DNA of 64,000 bases from Arthrobacter sp. B1I2 (GCF_030816485.1 NZ_JAUSYC010000001.1:1302001-1366000); one strand, 5' to 3'; shown: positions 53,347 to 62,791, counted from the stretch's first letter. Program-made: numbers and translations. The notes: generated by a model not told the origin, from the sequence alone.

Positions 53347-54969
53347 TTACGAGCTTTCTGTTGCCAGGACGCCGTTGACCGCCAGTTCGTCCTGCGGGGC
53401 TTGGTGCGGCGCCTCGTGCCGTGCGGCGCCTGACGACGGGTGGGCGGCGATGGCCGCGGCATGCTCGGCCAGCACCCCGGTCTGGTGGCGGATCTTGAGG
53501 CGGTAGAGCAGGGTGCCGCCAATGACCACGACGGCTACGAACATCACGCCGCCCCACTGCAGGTACCACTCGAACGGCGGCACCGAGTTGTAGATCTCCG
53601 GGCGGGGCCAAACCAGGTTTACCGTCATGGCAGCGCCCCACAGCACCGCCACGATGTTCACGGGAACACCCCACTTGCCCATGCAGAACCCGGGCTCGGA
53701 ACCATCGTTGGCCAGGGGCCACTGCTTCAGGAACCGCTTGCGCAGCAGGGGAACGGTGACGAGGAGGTAGGACAGGTAGATCAGCACGATGCTGATGCTG
53801 GACAGGATGGTGAAAATCGCCGGTTGCGTCACGTTGACCAGCAGCGGGATGACGGCCATGATGCCGATTACGATCGCCGCGACAGTGGGGGTCCTGCGGA
53901 CCGGATCCACCTTGCTGAGCTGCCGGCTGAAGGGCAGGTTGTTGTCGCGGGCCATGGCGAACATCATCCGGATGGCGGCGGCGTGCACGGCCAGGGTGCA
54001 CACCACCACGGCCACCACGATGCAGGCCAGGAAGGCCTTGCCGAACGGGCCGCCCAGGACGGAGAGCACGATGTACTGCAGCCCGCCGTCGGCAGCTCCC
54101 ACCTGGGGGTCGGCGAGGTCCGGTGCGGCCAGGATGCCGAAGAGCAGGATCCCGCCGCCCAGCAGGAATGACGCGGTGACGGCGCGGAGAATGGCCTTTG
54201 GCGCCGTCTTCTTGGGGTCCTTGGTTTCCTCACCCAGGGAGCTGGCGGTGTCGAAACCGTACATGACGTAGCCGGAGGCCATGGCCCCGATCAGGAAGAC
54301 GCCGAAGAAGCCCAGGTCATGGCCTTCGCCGAAGCCGTTGGTCTGGAAGAAGACCTCGGGCCCGCGCACCACATGCCAGCCCAGGGCAAGGATCAGCAGC
54401 ACGGCCGCGACCAGCTCCACGAAGACGCCGATGCTGTTGATCCTGGTCATCAGCTTCACGCCGAACGCATTGATGAGGGTGGAGATGGTGATCATGATGG
54501 TGGCCAGCACCACGCCGTTCATGGCGAAGTCGTAGGGGCCGGTGCCGTCACCCACGAACTGGAAGCCGGACCAGAGCTGCGGCAGGGTGATCTGCAGGGC
54601 CAGCGCCACGGAGCCCAGCGCCATGATGGAGGACAACAGCAGCAGCCAGCCGGCCAGCCAGGACGAGGTTCCCGACGCGAGCCGCTTGGCCCAGTTGTAG
54701 ACGGAGCCGGCAACGGGGTAGCGGCCGGCGAGCTCGGCGAAACACAGGGCCACCATCAGCTGGCCGACGAACACGATGGGCCAGGACCAGGCGTACACCG
54801 GGCCGGCCATGGAATAACCGAAGTAGAACAGTTGGAAGACACCGGTGAGGATGGAGATGTAGCTGACACCCGCGGCGAAGCTGGCAAACTTGCCGATGCT
54901 CCGGTCCAGGGTCTGGGTGTAGCCAAATTCGTCCATGCCGCTTGAATCAATACTCTTGCTGGGTTCCAA
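53347..54969 (-). CDS. APC superfamily amino acid/amine permease
   Basis: 540 residues with about 12 membrane helices. The first helix region GKFASFAAGVSYISILTGVFQLFYFG and the ELAGRYPVAGSVYNWAKRLA block are typical of the APC amino acid/choline/GABA (ACT) group, with IGAMASGYVMYGFDTASSLGEETKDPKKTAPKAILRAV as the conserved middle loop. Start is TTG at 54969 with AGGAG six bases upstream; the alternative ATG at 54936 has none. It is last in the choline-oxidation operon, so choline or betaine import is the likely role. Confidence 0.88.
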   Translation of the reverse strand: MEPSKSIDSSGMDEFGYTQTLDRSIGKFASFAAGVSYISILTGVFQLFYFGYSMAGPVYAWSWPIVFVGQLMVALCFAELAGRYPVAGSVYNWAKRLASGTSSWLAGWLLLLSSIMALGSVALALQITLPQLWSGFQFVGDGTGPYDFAMNGVVLATIMITISTLINAFGVKLMTRINSIGVFVELVAAVLLILALGWHVVRGPEVFFQTNGFGEGHDLGFFGVFLIGAMASGYVMYGFDTASSLGEETKDPKKTAPKAILRAVTASFLLGGGILLFGILAAPDLADPQVGAADGGLQYIVLSVLGGPFGKAFLACIVVAVVVCTLAVHAAAIRMMFAMARDNNLPFSRQLSKVDPVRRTPTVAAIVIGIMAVIPLLVNVTQPAIFTILSSISIVLIYLSYLLVTVPLLRKRFLKQWPLANDGSEPGFCMGKWGVPVNIVAVLWGAAMTVNLVWPRPEIYNSVPPFEWYLQWGGVMFVAVVVIGGTLLYRLKIRHQTGVLAEHAAAIAAHPSSGAARHEAPHQAPQDELAVNGVLATESS

Positions 54970-55070
54970 TATGGACTCCTAGATCAGAAAAGCACGATGG
55001 TGAAGGCCGGCCGCCCCGGGGTGCGGCGGAATCCTTGGCCTGCTGTGACGGCTTGGCCGCCCAGGCGCAC

Positions 55071-56717
55071 TCAGGCGAAGGCTGGGTTGAGCTCCTCCTC
55101 CTGCTCCGCCGTTGGAGCCGTGAGGGCCCGCCCGGCGCGGATCAAGTCGGCGCAGCGCTCGCCGATCATCATGACGGTGATGTTGGGATTGACGGTGATG
55201 TGTTCGGGCATGACGGACGCATCGGCCACGCGGAGGCCGGTGACGCCCTTGACCCGCAGCTCGGGGTCCAGCGGCGACATATCGTCGCTGGCCGGGCCCA
55301 TGCGGACGGTGCCCACCGGGTGGTAGACGGTGTTGTGGGTCTTGCGGATGTAGTCCTGGAGTTCCTCGTCCGTCTGCGCGTCGACGCCGGGCGAGAGTTC
55401 GCGGCCGGTCCATTCCGCCATGGCGGGCTGGGCGGCGATTTCGCGGGCCTTCCGGATGCCGACCACCATGACGCGCATGTCGTGGCCCTCCGGGTCGGTG
55501 AAGTAGCGCGGGTCCACCATGGGCTTGTCACGGAAGTCGCGGCTCCGCAGCCGCACGGTGCCGCGGGAACGGGCGTGCGTCACGTTCGGGGTGAGGCTGA
55601 AGCCGTTCTCCGTGGTGGGGTAGCCGTGCCGCAGGGTGTTCATGTCGAAGGGGACGGAGCCGTAGTGCATCATCAGGTCCGGCCGGTCCAGGCCGTCCTC
55701 GGTGGGGGTGAAGATGCCGATTTCCCACCACTGCGTGGAGGTCTGCACCATGGGCTGCCTGGCCTCGAACTGGACCACGCCTTCCGGGTGGTCCTGCAGG
55801 TGCTCGCCCACGCCGGGGGAGTCCACCACAACCTCGATGCCGTGCTGGGCCAGGTGTGCGGCCGGGCCGATGCCGGAGAGCATGAGCAGCTTGGGGGAAT
55901 CGATGGCGCCGGTGGACAGGATGACCTCGCGGTGCGCGGAAAGCCGGTGGGTCCGGCCGAACGCGGAATCCACCACGTCCACGCCGGTGCAGCGCTTGTC
56001 CGCATCAATTACCAGCTGGCGGGCGCGGAGGCCGGTCAGCAGGGTGAAGTTGGGCCGCTCGATGATGGGGTGGATGTAGGAGACGGAGCTGGAGGCGCGC
56101 GTACCGTCCGCCCGGCGGTTGATCTGGAAGAAGTTGGCACCGTTGACCACGGTGCTTCCGGTGTTGAACTTGGCGCGGGGGATGCCCGCCTGTTCGCAGG
56201 CATCCAGGAGCGCGACGCCGGCAGGATCCACCGGGGGCACGTTCATCAGGTGCACGGGGCCGGAGTCCCCGTGGTGGGGTGCGTCCGGGCCGGCGTCCTC
56301 GTTGGTTTCCAGCCGCTTGTACAGTGGCCAGGCGGCGCCGGCGTTCCAGCCGGCGGCGCCGTACTTGGACTCCCACTCGTCCAGGTCCTCACGGGGAGCC
56401 CAGAAGGCGATGCAGGAGTTGTGGCTGGAGCAGCCGCCCATGACTTTGGCGCGGGCGTGGCGCATGAAGGAGTTGCCGTTTTCCTGCGGTTCCACCGGGT
56501 AGTCCCAGTCGTAGCCGGATTCCAGCAGTTCCATCCAGCGGTCCAGCTGCAGGATTTCGGGGATATTGCGGTCATCCGGGCCCGCCTCGACGAGGGCCAC
56601 GGTCATGTCCGGATCCTCGCTGAGCCGTGCGGCCACGGCGGCGCCCGCGGACCCGCCGCCGATGACGACGTAGTCGAACGCGCGGTCCGTGACGTCGTCG
56701 ATGTTGTCGTAGTGCAT
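55071..56717 (-). CDS. betA: GMC family oxidoreductase, probable choline dehydrogenase
   Basis: 548 residues. The FAD-binding loop is VVIGGGSAGAAVAARLSE (GGGSAG at about 20-25), the GMC signatures are ARAKVMGGCSSHNS and GAIDSPKLLMLSGIGP, and the catalytic histidine is in YHPVGTVRMG with partner Asn in ITVNPNITVMMIGER. It oxidises choline to betaine aldehyde, using FAD. The ATG directly follows the betB stop codon with no spacing. Choline specificity rests on the operon, since GMC sequences alone do not fix substrate. Confidence 0.87.
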   Translation of the reverse strand: MHYDNIDDVTDRAFDYVVIGGGSAGAAVAARLSEDPDMTVALVEAGPDDRNIPEILQLDRWMELLESGYDWDYPVEPQENGNSFMRHARAKVMGGCSSHNSCIAFWAPREDLDEWESKYGAAGWNAGAAWPLYKRLETNEDAGPDAPHHGDSGPVHLMNVPPVDPAGVALLDACEQAGIPRAKFNTGSTVVNGANFFQINRRADGTRASSSVSYIHPIIERPNFTLLTGLRARQLVIDADKRCTGVDVVDSAFGRTHRLSAHREVILSTGAIDSPKLLMLSGIGPAAHLAQHGIEVVVDSPGVGEHLQDHPEGVVQFEARQPMVQTSTQWWEIGIFTPTEDGLDRPDLMMHYGSVPFDMNTLRHGYPTTENGFSLTPNVTHARSRGTVRLRSRDFRDKPMVDPRYFTDPEGHDMRVMVVGIRKAREIAAQPAMAEWTGRELSPGVDAQTDEELQDYIRKTHNTVYHPVGTVRMGPASDDMSPLDPELRVKGVTGLRVADASVMPEHITVNPNITVMMIGERCADLIRAGRALTAPTAEQEEELNPAFA

Positions 56718-58256
56718 CTAGTTCTCCTTGCCGTGGTCAGCAAACCAGCCGGTGACCTGCGGGCTGGTGTTCTGGTAGATGTGCTTGGCTTCCTGGTACT
56801 CGGCCAGGCCCGTGGGACCCAGCTCGCGGCCGACGCCGGACTGGCCGAAGCCGCCCCACTCGGCCTGCGGGAGGTAGGGGTGGTAGTCGTTGATCCAGAT
56901 GGTCCCGTGCCGCAGCCGCGACGCCACGCGCTGCGCCTTGCCGGCGTCCTGGGTCCACACGGCGCCGGCCAGGCCATAGATGGTGTCGTTCGCGGTGGCC
57001 ACGGCCTCGTCCTCGGTGCGGAAGGTTTCCACCGTCACCACCGGGCCGAACGCCTCGTCGGTGACCACGGACATCCCCCGTTGGACGCGGTCCAGGATGG
57101 TCGGCTGGTAGTAGAAGCCGGCGTCGTACTTTTCGCCCTGCGGTGCCGCCCCGCCGGTGCGGAGCCGGGCGCCTTCCTGAATGCCGCGCTGGACGTAGGC
57201 GTGGACCTTGTCTCGGTGCGCGGCGGAGATCAGGGGTCCGGTTTCGGCGGCGTCGTCGAAGGGGCCGCCGATCCGGATGCCCTCTGCGCGGCGGACCAGC
57301 TCGTCCACGAAGCGTTCGGCGATGGATTCCTCCACGAGCAGCCGGGCGCCGGCGGAGCAGACCTGCCCGGAGTGGACGAAGGCGCCGTTCAGGGCATTGT
57401 CGACGGCGGCGTCGAAGTCCGCGTCCGCGAACACCACGTTGGGGTTCTTGCCGCCGAGCTCCAGCGCCACCTTCTTGACGGTGCCTGCGGCGGCCGCGGC
57501 GATGCGCTTGCCGGTTTCCAGGCCGCCGGTGAAGGAGACAAGGTCGACGTCGGGGTGTTCCGAGAGCGGGGCGCCCGCCTGCGCGCCGGCGCCGGTGACG
57601 AGGTTGGCCACGCCGTCCGGCAGGCCGAGGTCCTGCAGCAGCTGCATGGCCAGGATGCTGGTGGACGGGGTCAGCTCTGACGGCTTCAGGACAAAGGTGC
57701 AGCCTGCGGCCAGTGCCGGGGCGATCTTCCACGCCGCTTGGAGCAGGGGGTAGTTCCACGGCGTGATGAGCCCGCAGACGCCAACGGGTTCGTAAACGAT
57801 GCGGCTCACGACGCCGGGGTCCCCGGCGTCCACCACCCGGCCCGCCTGCTGCCCGGCGAGCCTGCCGAAGTATTCGAAGCAGGCGGCGATATCGTCCATG
57901 TCGATGCGGCTTTCCACCATCCGCTTGCCGGTGTCCAGGGACTCGGCGCGGGCGAACTTCTCCCGGCGTTCGCGCAGGCCGGCCGCGACTTTCAGGAGGA
58001 AGGTTCCGCGCTCGGGCGCCGGGACCGAGGACCAGACGCCGGAGTCGAAGGCGGAGCGGGCTGCTGCAATGGCGCGTTCGGCGTCCTCCCGGCCGGCCTC
58101 GGAGACGGTGGCCACCAGCTCGCCATCGGCTGGGTTGCGGATCCCGCGTACGGCGCCGGATGCCGCCGGCTCCCACACGCCGTTGATAAACAGGGAGGTT
58201 GCCGTCCCGGTTTGAGTGCTGTCGACGTCGTCCCGAAGTGGTGTGGCGTAAGTCAT
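56718..58256 (-). CDS. betB: Aldehyde dehydrogenase, probable betaine-aldehyde dehydrogenase
   Basis: 512 residues. ALDH motifs are PWNYPLLQAAWKIAPALAAG (NAD fold), ALELGGKNPNVVFADAD with the general-base Glu, and HSGQVCSAGARLLVEESI with the catalytic Cys. It oxidises betaine aldehyde to glycine betaine. The ATG at 58256 is chosen because homologues begin here and because a promoter -10 ends seven bases upstream, implying a leaderless mRNA; no Shine-Dalgarno site exists. It is the first structural gene of the choline operon. Confidence 0.9.
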   Translation of the reverse strand: MTYATPLRDDVDSTQTGTATSLFINGVWEPAASGAVRGIRNPADGELVATVSEAGREDAERAIAAARSAFDSGVWSSVPAPERGTFLLKVAAGLRERREKFARAESLDTGKRMVESRIDMDDIAACFEYFGRLAGQQAGRVVDAGDPGVVSRIVYEPVGVCGLITPWNYPLLQAAWKIAPALAAGCTFVLKPSELTPSTSILAMQLLQDLGLPDGVANLVTGAGAQAGAPLSEHPDVDLVSFTGGLETGKRIAAAAAGTVKKVALELGGKNPNVVFADADFDAAVDNALNGAFVHSGQVCSAGARLLVEESIAERFVDELVRRAEGIRIGGPFDDAAETGPLISAAHRDKVHAYVQRGIQEGARLRTGGAAPQGEKYDAGFYYQPTILDRVQRGMSVVTDEAFGPVVTVETFRTEDEAVATANDTIYGLAGAVWTQDAGKAQRVASRLRHGTIWINDYHPYLPQAEWGGFGQSGVGRELGPTGLAEYQEAKHIYQNTSPQVTGWFADHGKEN

Positions 58257-58263
58257 AGGAAGG

Positions 58264-58292
58264 ACAGTAATGCAGGTTGAACGAGTGTTCAA
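58264..58292 (-). promoter_or_regulatory. betB promoter giving a probably leaderless mRNA
   Basis: On the minus strand TTGAAC (58292-58287) is 17 bp from TACTGT (58269-58264). Seven bases then separate the -10 from the ATG at 58256, so transcription should begin at or next to the A of the start codon. The -35 is embedded in the proximal BetI-like box. Confidence 0.6.
58277..58292. promoter_or_regulatory. BetI-like operator, promoter-proximal
   Basis: TTGAAC-GAGT-GTTCAA is an inverted repeat of the TTGAAC(N4)GTTCAA type recognised by BetI/TetR regulators. It covers the -35 and spacer of the betB promoter. Confidence 0.75.
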
Positions 58293-58300
58293 TACTTTTC

Positions 58301-58316
58301 TTGAACGATTGTTCAA
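58301..58316. promoter_or_regulatory. BetI-like operator, promoter-distal
   Basis: TTGAAC-GATT-GTTCAA has the same arms as the proximal box and begins 24 bp from it. The two boxes together may bind two regulator dimers. Confidence 0.75.
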
Positions 58317-58354
58317 AGTTACGGGTGAAGCTTCCGGTGCCTTGTTGCGGCTTT

Positions 58355-58996
58355 CTAGTGCTGGCCGGGCTCCGGGTGACCGGCGTTGTCGTCCTGGACG
58401 GGCTTGGCCTGGATAGGTGCGAAAGCGATCTGCTCCGTGCGCGCGATGCTTCTCTGGATGGAGGCCTTGTCGACGCCGAGCAGTGCCGTCAGCCACATGC
58501 CGTTCTGGATGACGACGATGTCCGCCGCCCGCTCCCGGCATGCCGCCCAGGAGAGGCCGGGATGCGCGCTGGAGACCAGTGCCGCGAGCCCGTCGATGTA
58601 CCGGTCGAAGGCGGCGGCGTTGATCTGCGCGTAGTCCTCGTCGGCCTGGGCGAGGGCCCAAAGGTGCAGGCGAAGGGACAGGTATCGGGTGGTCAGCAGG
58701 TCAGCGCCGGCCACGCGGCGGAGGGCCTTGCGCAGCTGTTCGTCCGGGGTGGAGGAGGGATCGGGGGCTACGAGCAGAAGGTCGTGCTCATCCACGCGGC
58801 GCAGGGCTGCCCGGATCAGCGTGGTCTTGTCGTCGTAGTAGTAGTTCACCAGGCCCAGGGCCACGCCGGCTTCCCGCGCCACGGCCCGCATGCTCACACC
58901 TGAAATGCCGTGACGCGACAGCAGATCCATCGCCGCATCAAGAATGCGCGACTGCCTGTCCACTTGTTCGCCGGAATTCACGGCACTGGTCCCCAT
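58355..58996 (-). CDS. betI: TetR family regulator, BetI-like
   Basis: 213 residues. The N-terminal helix-turn-helix ILDAAMDLLSRHGISGVSMRAVAREAGVALGLVNYYYDDKTTLI is typical of TetR, and the VALGLVNYYYDDKTTL recognition helix is close to BetI. The C-terminal ligand domain would bind choline. It lies upstream of betB on the same strand, separated by a 98-nt region holding two TTGAAC/GTTCAA boxes and the betB promoter. The start at 58996 has no Shine-Dalgarno site; a slightly later start is possible. Confidence 0.87.
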   Translation of the reverse strand: MGTSAVNSGEQVDRQSRILDAAMDLLSRHGISGVSMRAVAREAGVALGLVNYYYDDKTTLIRAALRRVDEHDLLLVAPDPSSTPDEQLRKALRRVAGADLLTTRYLSLRLHLWALAQADEDYAQINAAAFDRYIDGLAALVSSAHPGLSWAACRERAADIVVIQNGMWLTALLGVDKASIQRSIARTEQIAFAPIQAKPVQDDNAGHPEPGQH

Positions 58997-59057
58997 CTGG
59001 CCAGACTATTGCCTAACCGCCCGGGAGTGCACTTTCCCGGACCCCGCTGACACAGAA

Positions 59058-59090
59058 GGATCCCCGCCGGGCGCTACCCGGCGGGGATCC
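59058..59090. terminator. Terminator hairpin after the orphan binding-protein gene
   Basis: A perfect 14-bp stem (59058-59071 with 59077-59090) with a CGCTA loop lies 17 bases after the stop codon of the minus-strand gene. Confidence 0.8.
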
Positions 59091-59107
59091 ATTCGTCGGA
59101 AGGACGC

Positions 59108-60085
59108 CTACTTCCTGGGCAGTCCCGCCGGGTTCAGTTCGGACTTCTGGATGGCCTCGGAGGAGAGGCCCCAGCGGTCCAGGATCCTGGCGTAGGTGCC
59201 GTCCTCAATCAGGTGGTTCAGCGCAGCCTGGGCGGCGGCCGCCAGGCCGTTGCCCTTCTTGGTGGTGAAGGCGATCTGCGCCGTCAGCGGCCAGCCGCCG
59301 TTGAGCGTGCCCACCTGCTTGCTCTTGCCGTCCAGCGCGGCCTTGTAGGCAGCACCGGCATTGGGGCCGAACGTCAGGTCCGCACGGCCCGACTGGAGGG
59401 CCAGGCTCGAGGCCGAGTCGTCGTCGTAATACTGGAACTCCACCGGCGCCAGGCCGTTCTTCTTGTTCTCCTCGTCCCAGCGCACCAGGATGGCTTCCTG
59501 GTTGGTGCCGGAGCCCACGATGATCTTCTTGCCCGCCACGTCCTTGGCTTCCTTGATCTCCCCGATGCTGGAGTCAGCCTTGGCATAGAAGCCCAGGAGG
59601 TCGTTGCGGTAGGTGGCGAAATCGAACTTTTCCTTCCGTGCCTCGGTGACGGTCACGTTGGAGAGCACGGCCTCGTACTTGGACGATTCGACGCCCAGCG
59701 GCCAGTCCGCCCAGGCGACGGGCAGGACCTCCACCTGCAGGCCAAGTGCCTCACCCACTGCGTAGGCAATGTCTACTTCGCTGCCGATCAGGGTCTTGTT
59801 GTCTGTGGCGAATGTGCTGAGTGGGGCCGTGCCGCCGGTGGTCACCACGGTGAGCTTGCCGTCGGCTTTGATCGCCTCCGGCACCAGCGCCGCGGCTGCG
59901 GAGTCTGCCTGCACCTTGAAGCGGTCCTGCTCAGGAGAGAGGTTGAAGGTTTTACCTGCGGCGTTAGTGGCGGACGACGACGGTGCTGTCGCCGCCGATG
60001 CGCCGGGATCGGAGCAGGCAGCCAGTCCCAGCAGCGCTGAGACGGCAAGGGCAACGACGGCGGCCGGCTTGGGTTTGATAGCCAT
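59108..60085 (-). CDS. Orphan amino-acid type ABC substrate-binding lipoprotein
   Basis: 325 residues from the ATG at 60085, which has AAGGAGG four bases upstream. Signal ends LAA-C24. The body is SBP_bac_3: KLTVVTTGGTAPLSTFATDNKTLIGSEVDIAYAVGEALGLQVEV and VAGKKIIVGSGTNQEAILVRWDEENKK. It is a paralogue of the binding protein at 14867-15913, sharing many blocks along the whole length. No permease or ATPase gene is adjacent, so it may use the transporter at 13.0-14.9 kb or one outside the window. Confidence 0.9.
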   Translation of the reverse strand: MAIKPKPAAVVALAVSALLGLAACSDPGASAATAPSSSATNAAGKTFNLSPEQDRFKVQADSAAAALVPEAIKADGKLTVVTTGGTAPLSTFATDNKTLIGSEVDIAYAVGEALGLQVEVLPVAWADWPLGVESSKYEAVLSNVTVTEARKEKFDFATYRNDLLGFYAKADSSIGEIKEAKDVAGKKIIVGSGTNQEAILVRWDEENKKNGLAPVEFQYYDDDSASSLALQSGRADLTFGPNAGAAYKAALDGKSKQVGTLNGGWPLTAQIAFTTKKGNGLAAAAQAALNHLIEDGTYARILDRWGLSSEAIQKSELNPAGLPRK

Positions 60086-60411
60086 GATTCCTCCTTGGAA
60101 GGGCGGCGGAGATGCAACGGAAGTGTGCGCGTTGCAGCAACTATCCGGCAGCCCGGGAGGGGGAATCAAAGGCTCCGAAATGCTGGGATACAGGGAGTAA
60201 CGGCGGTTAACCGGAGGACCGCGGCGGTCATATTCCACCTGCGGCGTGCTCCATAAACCACGTGGCCGCGCACCACAAATTCAGCAGAAAGCGAGTACTC
60301 GGGCAAAAAAGACAAGTGGTGACTACGCGTGTTTCCTGCCCGTGCCGGATCTACGGTTGGGCAATGAAGCGGCCAGAGTGGGCCGCTGCAATGGTCTTAA
60401 CAGGAGCCCGC

Positions 60412-62745
60412 ATGCGCACTTTCCCGTCCCCCTCTGTGCTTTCCCGCCGCTTGGCTGCCGCCGTTGTCCTGCCCGGCCTGATCGCCACCAGCATGGTGCT
60501 GGTCCAGCCAGCCGTTGCAGCGACAACGTCCACCACAGGTATGTGCAATGGCGTGGTGAACCAGCTGGCGCACCGCGGTGCAGTCCAGGAGAACCTCCTG
60601 AAGGCTGCGGCCAAGAAGAATGCGGACGCGATCGCTGTGCTGCAGGCGGACAGGGCGAAGCTCCAAACCTCCAAGGACTCGCTCACAACCCAGGTCGCCG
60701 ACGCAGAAAAGGCGCTGGCTGACCTTGAGGCCCAGGAGAAGCAGCTGGACGTCCAGGAACTCGCGGCGCAGGTAGAGATTGACCAGATCATCCGCGACCA
60801 GGCGACCACGGCGGCCGCCGTGGAGGCTGCCAAGGCTGACCTCGCAGACCTGCAGGGCCAGCTGGCAACGGTTGCAGACGAGCTCAACCCGCTGCAGGAT
60901 GAACTGGCAGCGGCGAAGTCAGAATCTGCGGATCTGAAGATCACGCTTGCGGACCTTGAGGCCCAGCAGGCCGCGAACACCACGTCCCTTGAGGCGGCCA
61001 AGACCGAACTTGGCGACCTGCAGCAGGCAGCCTCCGATGCGGACACCGCCGTTACGGCCAAGGACCTTGAGGCCCAGCAGGCCCAAGACGAGCTGGCAGC
61101 GCTGACCACTCAGGCGCAGCAGGCAGCCGACGCTGTGACCGCTGCCCAGCAGGAAGTTGCTGATTCCGAGGCCAAGCTAAAGGAGCTTCAGGACGGAGGA
61201 ACCGCCGCGGCGGCAGAACTGGAGGCCCAGCAGGCAGCGGTCGATGCCGCCAATAAGACCCTGACCGGGCTGCAGGACGCCGCCGCAGCCGCCAATACAG
61301 CGGTCACCGGTAAAAAGGACCAGATCGCCGCGGCTGAGGCACAGCTCGTGGGCCTGAAGTCCACGGCCGCCGCGGCGAAGGCAGCCCTTGACGCCAAGAA
61401 CGCCGAAATCACGGCAGCCCAGACAGCCCTGGTGACGCTGCAGGCAAACGCGGCGGCAGCAGCGAAGGCCGTCAGCGACAACGCTGCCAAGATCACGGCG
61501 GTCAATGCTGACATTGCCGCCCTGCAGGGACAGATCTCTACGCTGAACAGTCAGATCTCGACGAAGCAGGCCCAGCTGGCCACAGCGCAAAAAGAGCTGG
61601 CTGATCTGCAGGCAAAAAAGACGAGCCTCGAGGCGGATGTTGCCTCGCTGAACACCCAGATTGATGCGATCAACGGCAACTCTCAGAAAAAGCGCGACCT
61701 TATCGCACAGCGCGACGCCGTCCAGATAGATCTGAACAAAATCAACGCCCAAATTAGTGACAAGAACACGCTGATCTCCGGTCTGCAGGGCGACTTGAAC
61801 ACCCTCAACAGCCAGGTGGCCACCCTGAACAACCAACTGCTCGCCAAGCAGACGGAGAGCAGTGGGCTGCAATCGCAGGCGGCATCCCTTCAGGTTTCGC
61901 TCGACGCGGCCAACCTGGCGGTCACGGCCAAGCAGGCTGACATCGATTCACTGAAGTCCCAGGTGCCCGCCCTCCAAACTGCGGTGGACCAGGCCAATGC
62001 CGCGGTTACCGCCAAGCAGTCCGAGCTCAGCACCCTGCAGGGCCAGCTCCCGGCACTGGAACGGGCGGCGACGGCGGCGGCGGACGCGGTGAAGGCCCAG
62101 GAGCAGGTGGTGGCCGACCTCGAAGCTGCCCTGCCAACTCTCACCGAAAATGTGCAGCAGGCCCAACAGGAGGTCGGGGATCAGCAGGCAGTTCTGGAAG
62201 CGAAGAAGGCCGCGTTGACCCAAGCGCAGGACACGCTGACCGCAGCCAACACAGCGGTGGACACCAAGAGCTCCGATATCTCCGCCCTTCAGGACCAGCT
62301 CAAGGGCCTGCAGGCAACGCTTGATGCGGCCAACACCGCGGTGACTGCGAAGACGGCGGATATCACTGCACTCAACCAGCTCGGAGACGCCCTGGTAGTT
62401 CGGGTCAGGGAACTCAATGCCCAGATCGCCACCCAGGAGGCTGCCGTTCTGGACCTTCAGGGCCGGGTAGCACCGCTGCTTGCGCAACTCAACCAGCTCA
62501 ACGGCGAGATCAGCACCACGGAAGCAAAACTGGCGGAGCTGCAGGCACAGCTGAAAACTCTCGACACTCAGCTGACTGCCGCTCAGATCAAACTTCGGGA
62601 CCTTCAAACCCAGAAGGGATTGAAGAAGGACGCCGTTGAAGCGCAGAGGCTGGTAGTGGCTGGCCTTCAGGCCCAGCTGTCCGATATCCAGAAGCAGATC
62701 ACGGCGATCGACCCAACCATTACGAATGGCGGCTGCGCCGTCTAA
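60412..62745 (+). CDS. Large secreted coiled-coil protein, unknown function
   Basis: 777 residues. AGGAG five bases upstream supports the ATG at 60412. The signal peptide (RRLAAAVVLPGLIATSMVLVQPAVA) should be cut near residue 37. The mature chain is almost wholly helical: heptad-like runs of A, L, Q, D, E, K, T with recurrent units such as DLEAQQA, AVTAK, ADIxALxxQ, LxxLQ. It contains no Trp, Tyr or Phe that I could find, and only two cysteines, one near the mature N-terminus (GMCNG) and one four... residues from the C-terminus (GGCAV). It looks like a long extended rod outside the cell, structural or spacer-like. No anchor (LPXTG, membrane helix) is present. Confidence 0.85.
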   Translation: MRTFPSPSVLSRRLAAAVVLPGLIATSMVLVQPAVAATTSTTGMCNGVVNQLAHRGAVQENLLKAAAKKNADAIAVLQADRAKLQTSKDSLTTQVADAEKALADLEAQEKQLDVQELAAQVEIDQIIRDQATTAAAVEAAKADLADLQGQLATVADELNPLQDELAAAKSESADLKITLADLEAQQAANTTSLEAAKTELGDLQQAASDADTAVTAKDLEAQQAQDELAALTTQAQQAADAVTAAQQEVADSEAKLKELQDGGTAAAAELEAQQAAVDAANKTLTGLQDAAAAANTAVTGKKDQIAAAEAQLVGLKSTAAAAKAALDAKNAEITAAQTALVTLQANAAAAAKAVSDNAAKITAVNADIAALQGQISTLNSQISTKQAQLATAQKELADLQAKKTSLEADVASLNTQIDAINGNSQKKRDLIAQRDAVQIDLNKINAQISDKNTLISGLQGDLNTLNSQVATLNNQLLAKQTESSGLQSQAASLQVSLDAANLAVTAKQADIDSLKSQVPALQTAVDQANAAVTAKQSELSTLQGQLPALERAATAAADAVKAQEQVVADLEAALPTLTENVQQAQQEVGDQQAVLEAKKAALTQAQDTLTAANTAVDTKSSDISALQDQLKGLQATLDAANTAVTAKTADITALNQLGDALVVRVRELNAQIATQEAAVLDLQGRVAPLLAQLNQLNGEISTTEAKLAELQAQLKTLDTQLTAAQIKLRDLQTQKGLKKDAVEAQRLVVAGLQAQLSDIQKQITAIDPTITNGGCAV

Positions 62746-62791
62746 TCCGTAAGGCGCATGCGGGCGAGGCGCGCAACGGCGGAGCCGCAAG

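Noticed and set aside
58257..58661. N-terminal extension of the betaine-aldehyde dehydrogenase
   Set aside because: The extension would run through the operator/promoter region and antisense through the betI-like gene. The family start is at 58256.
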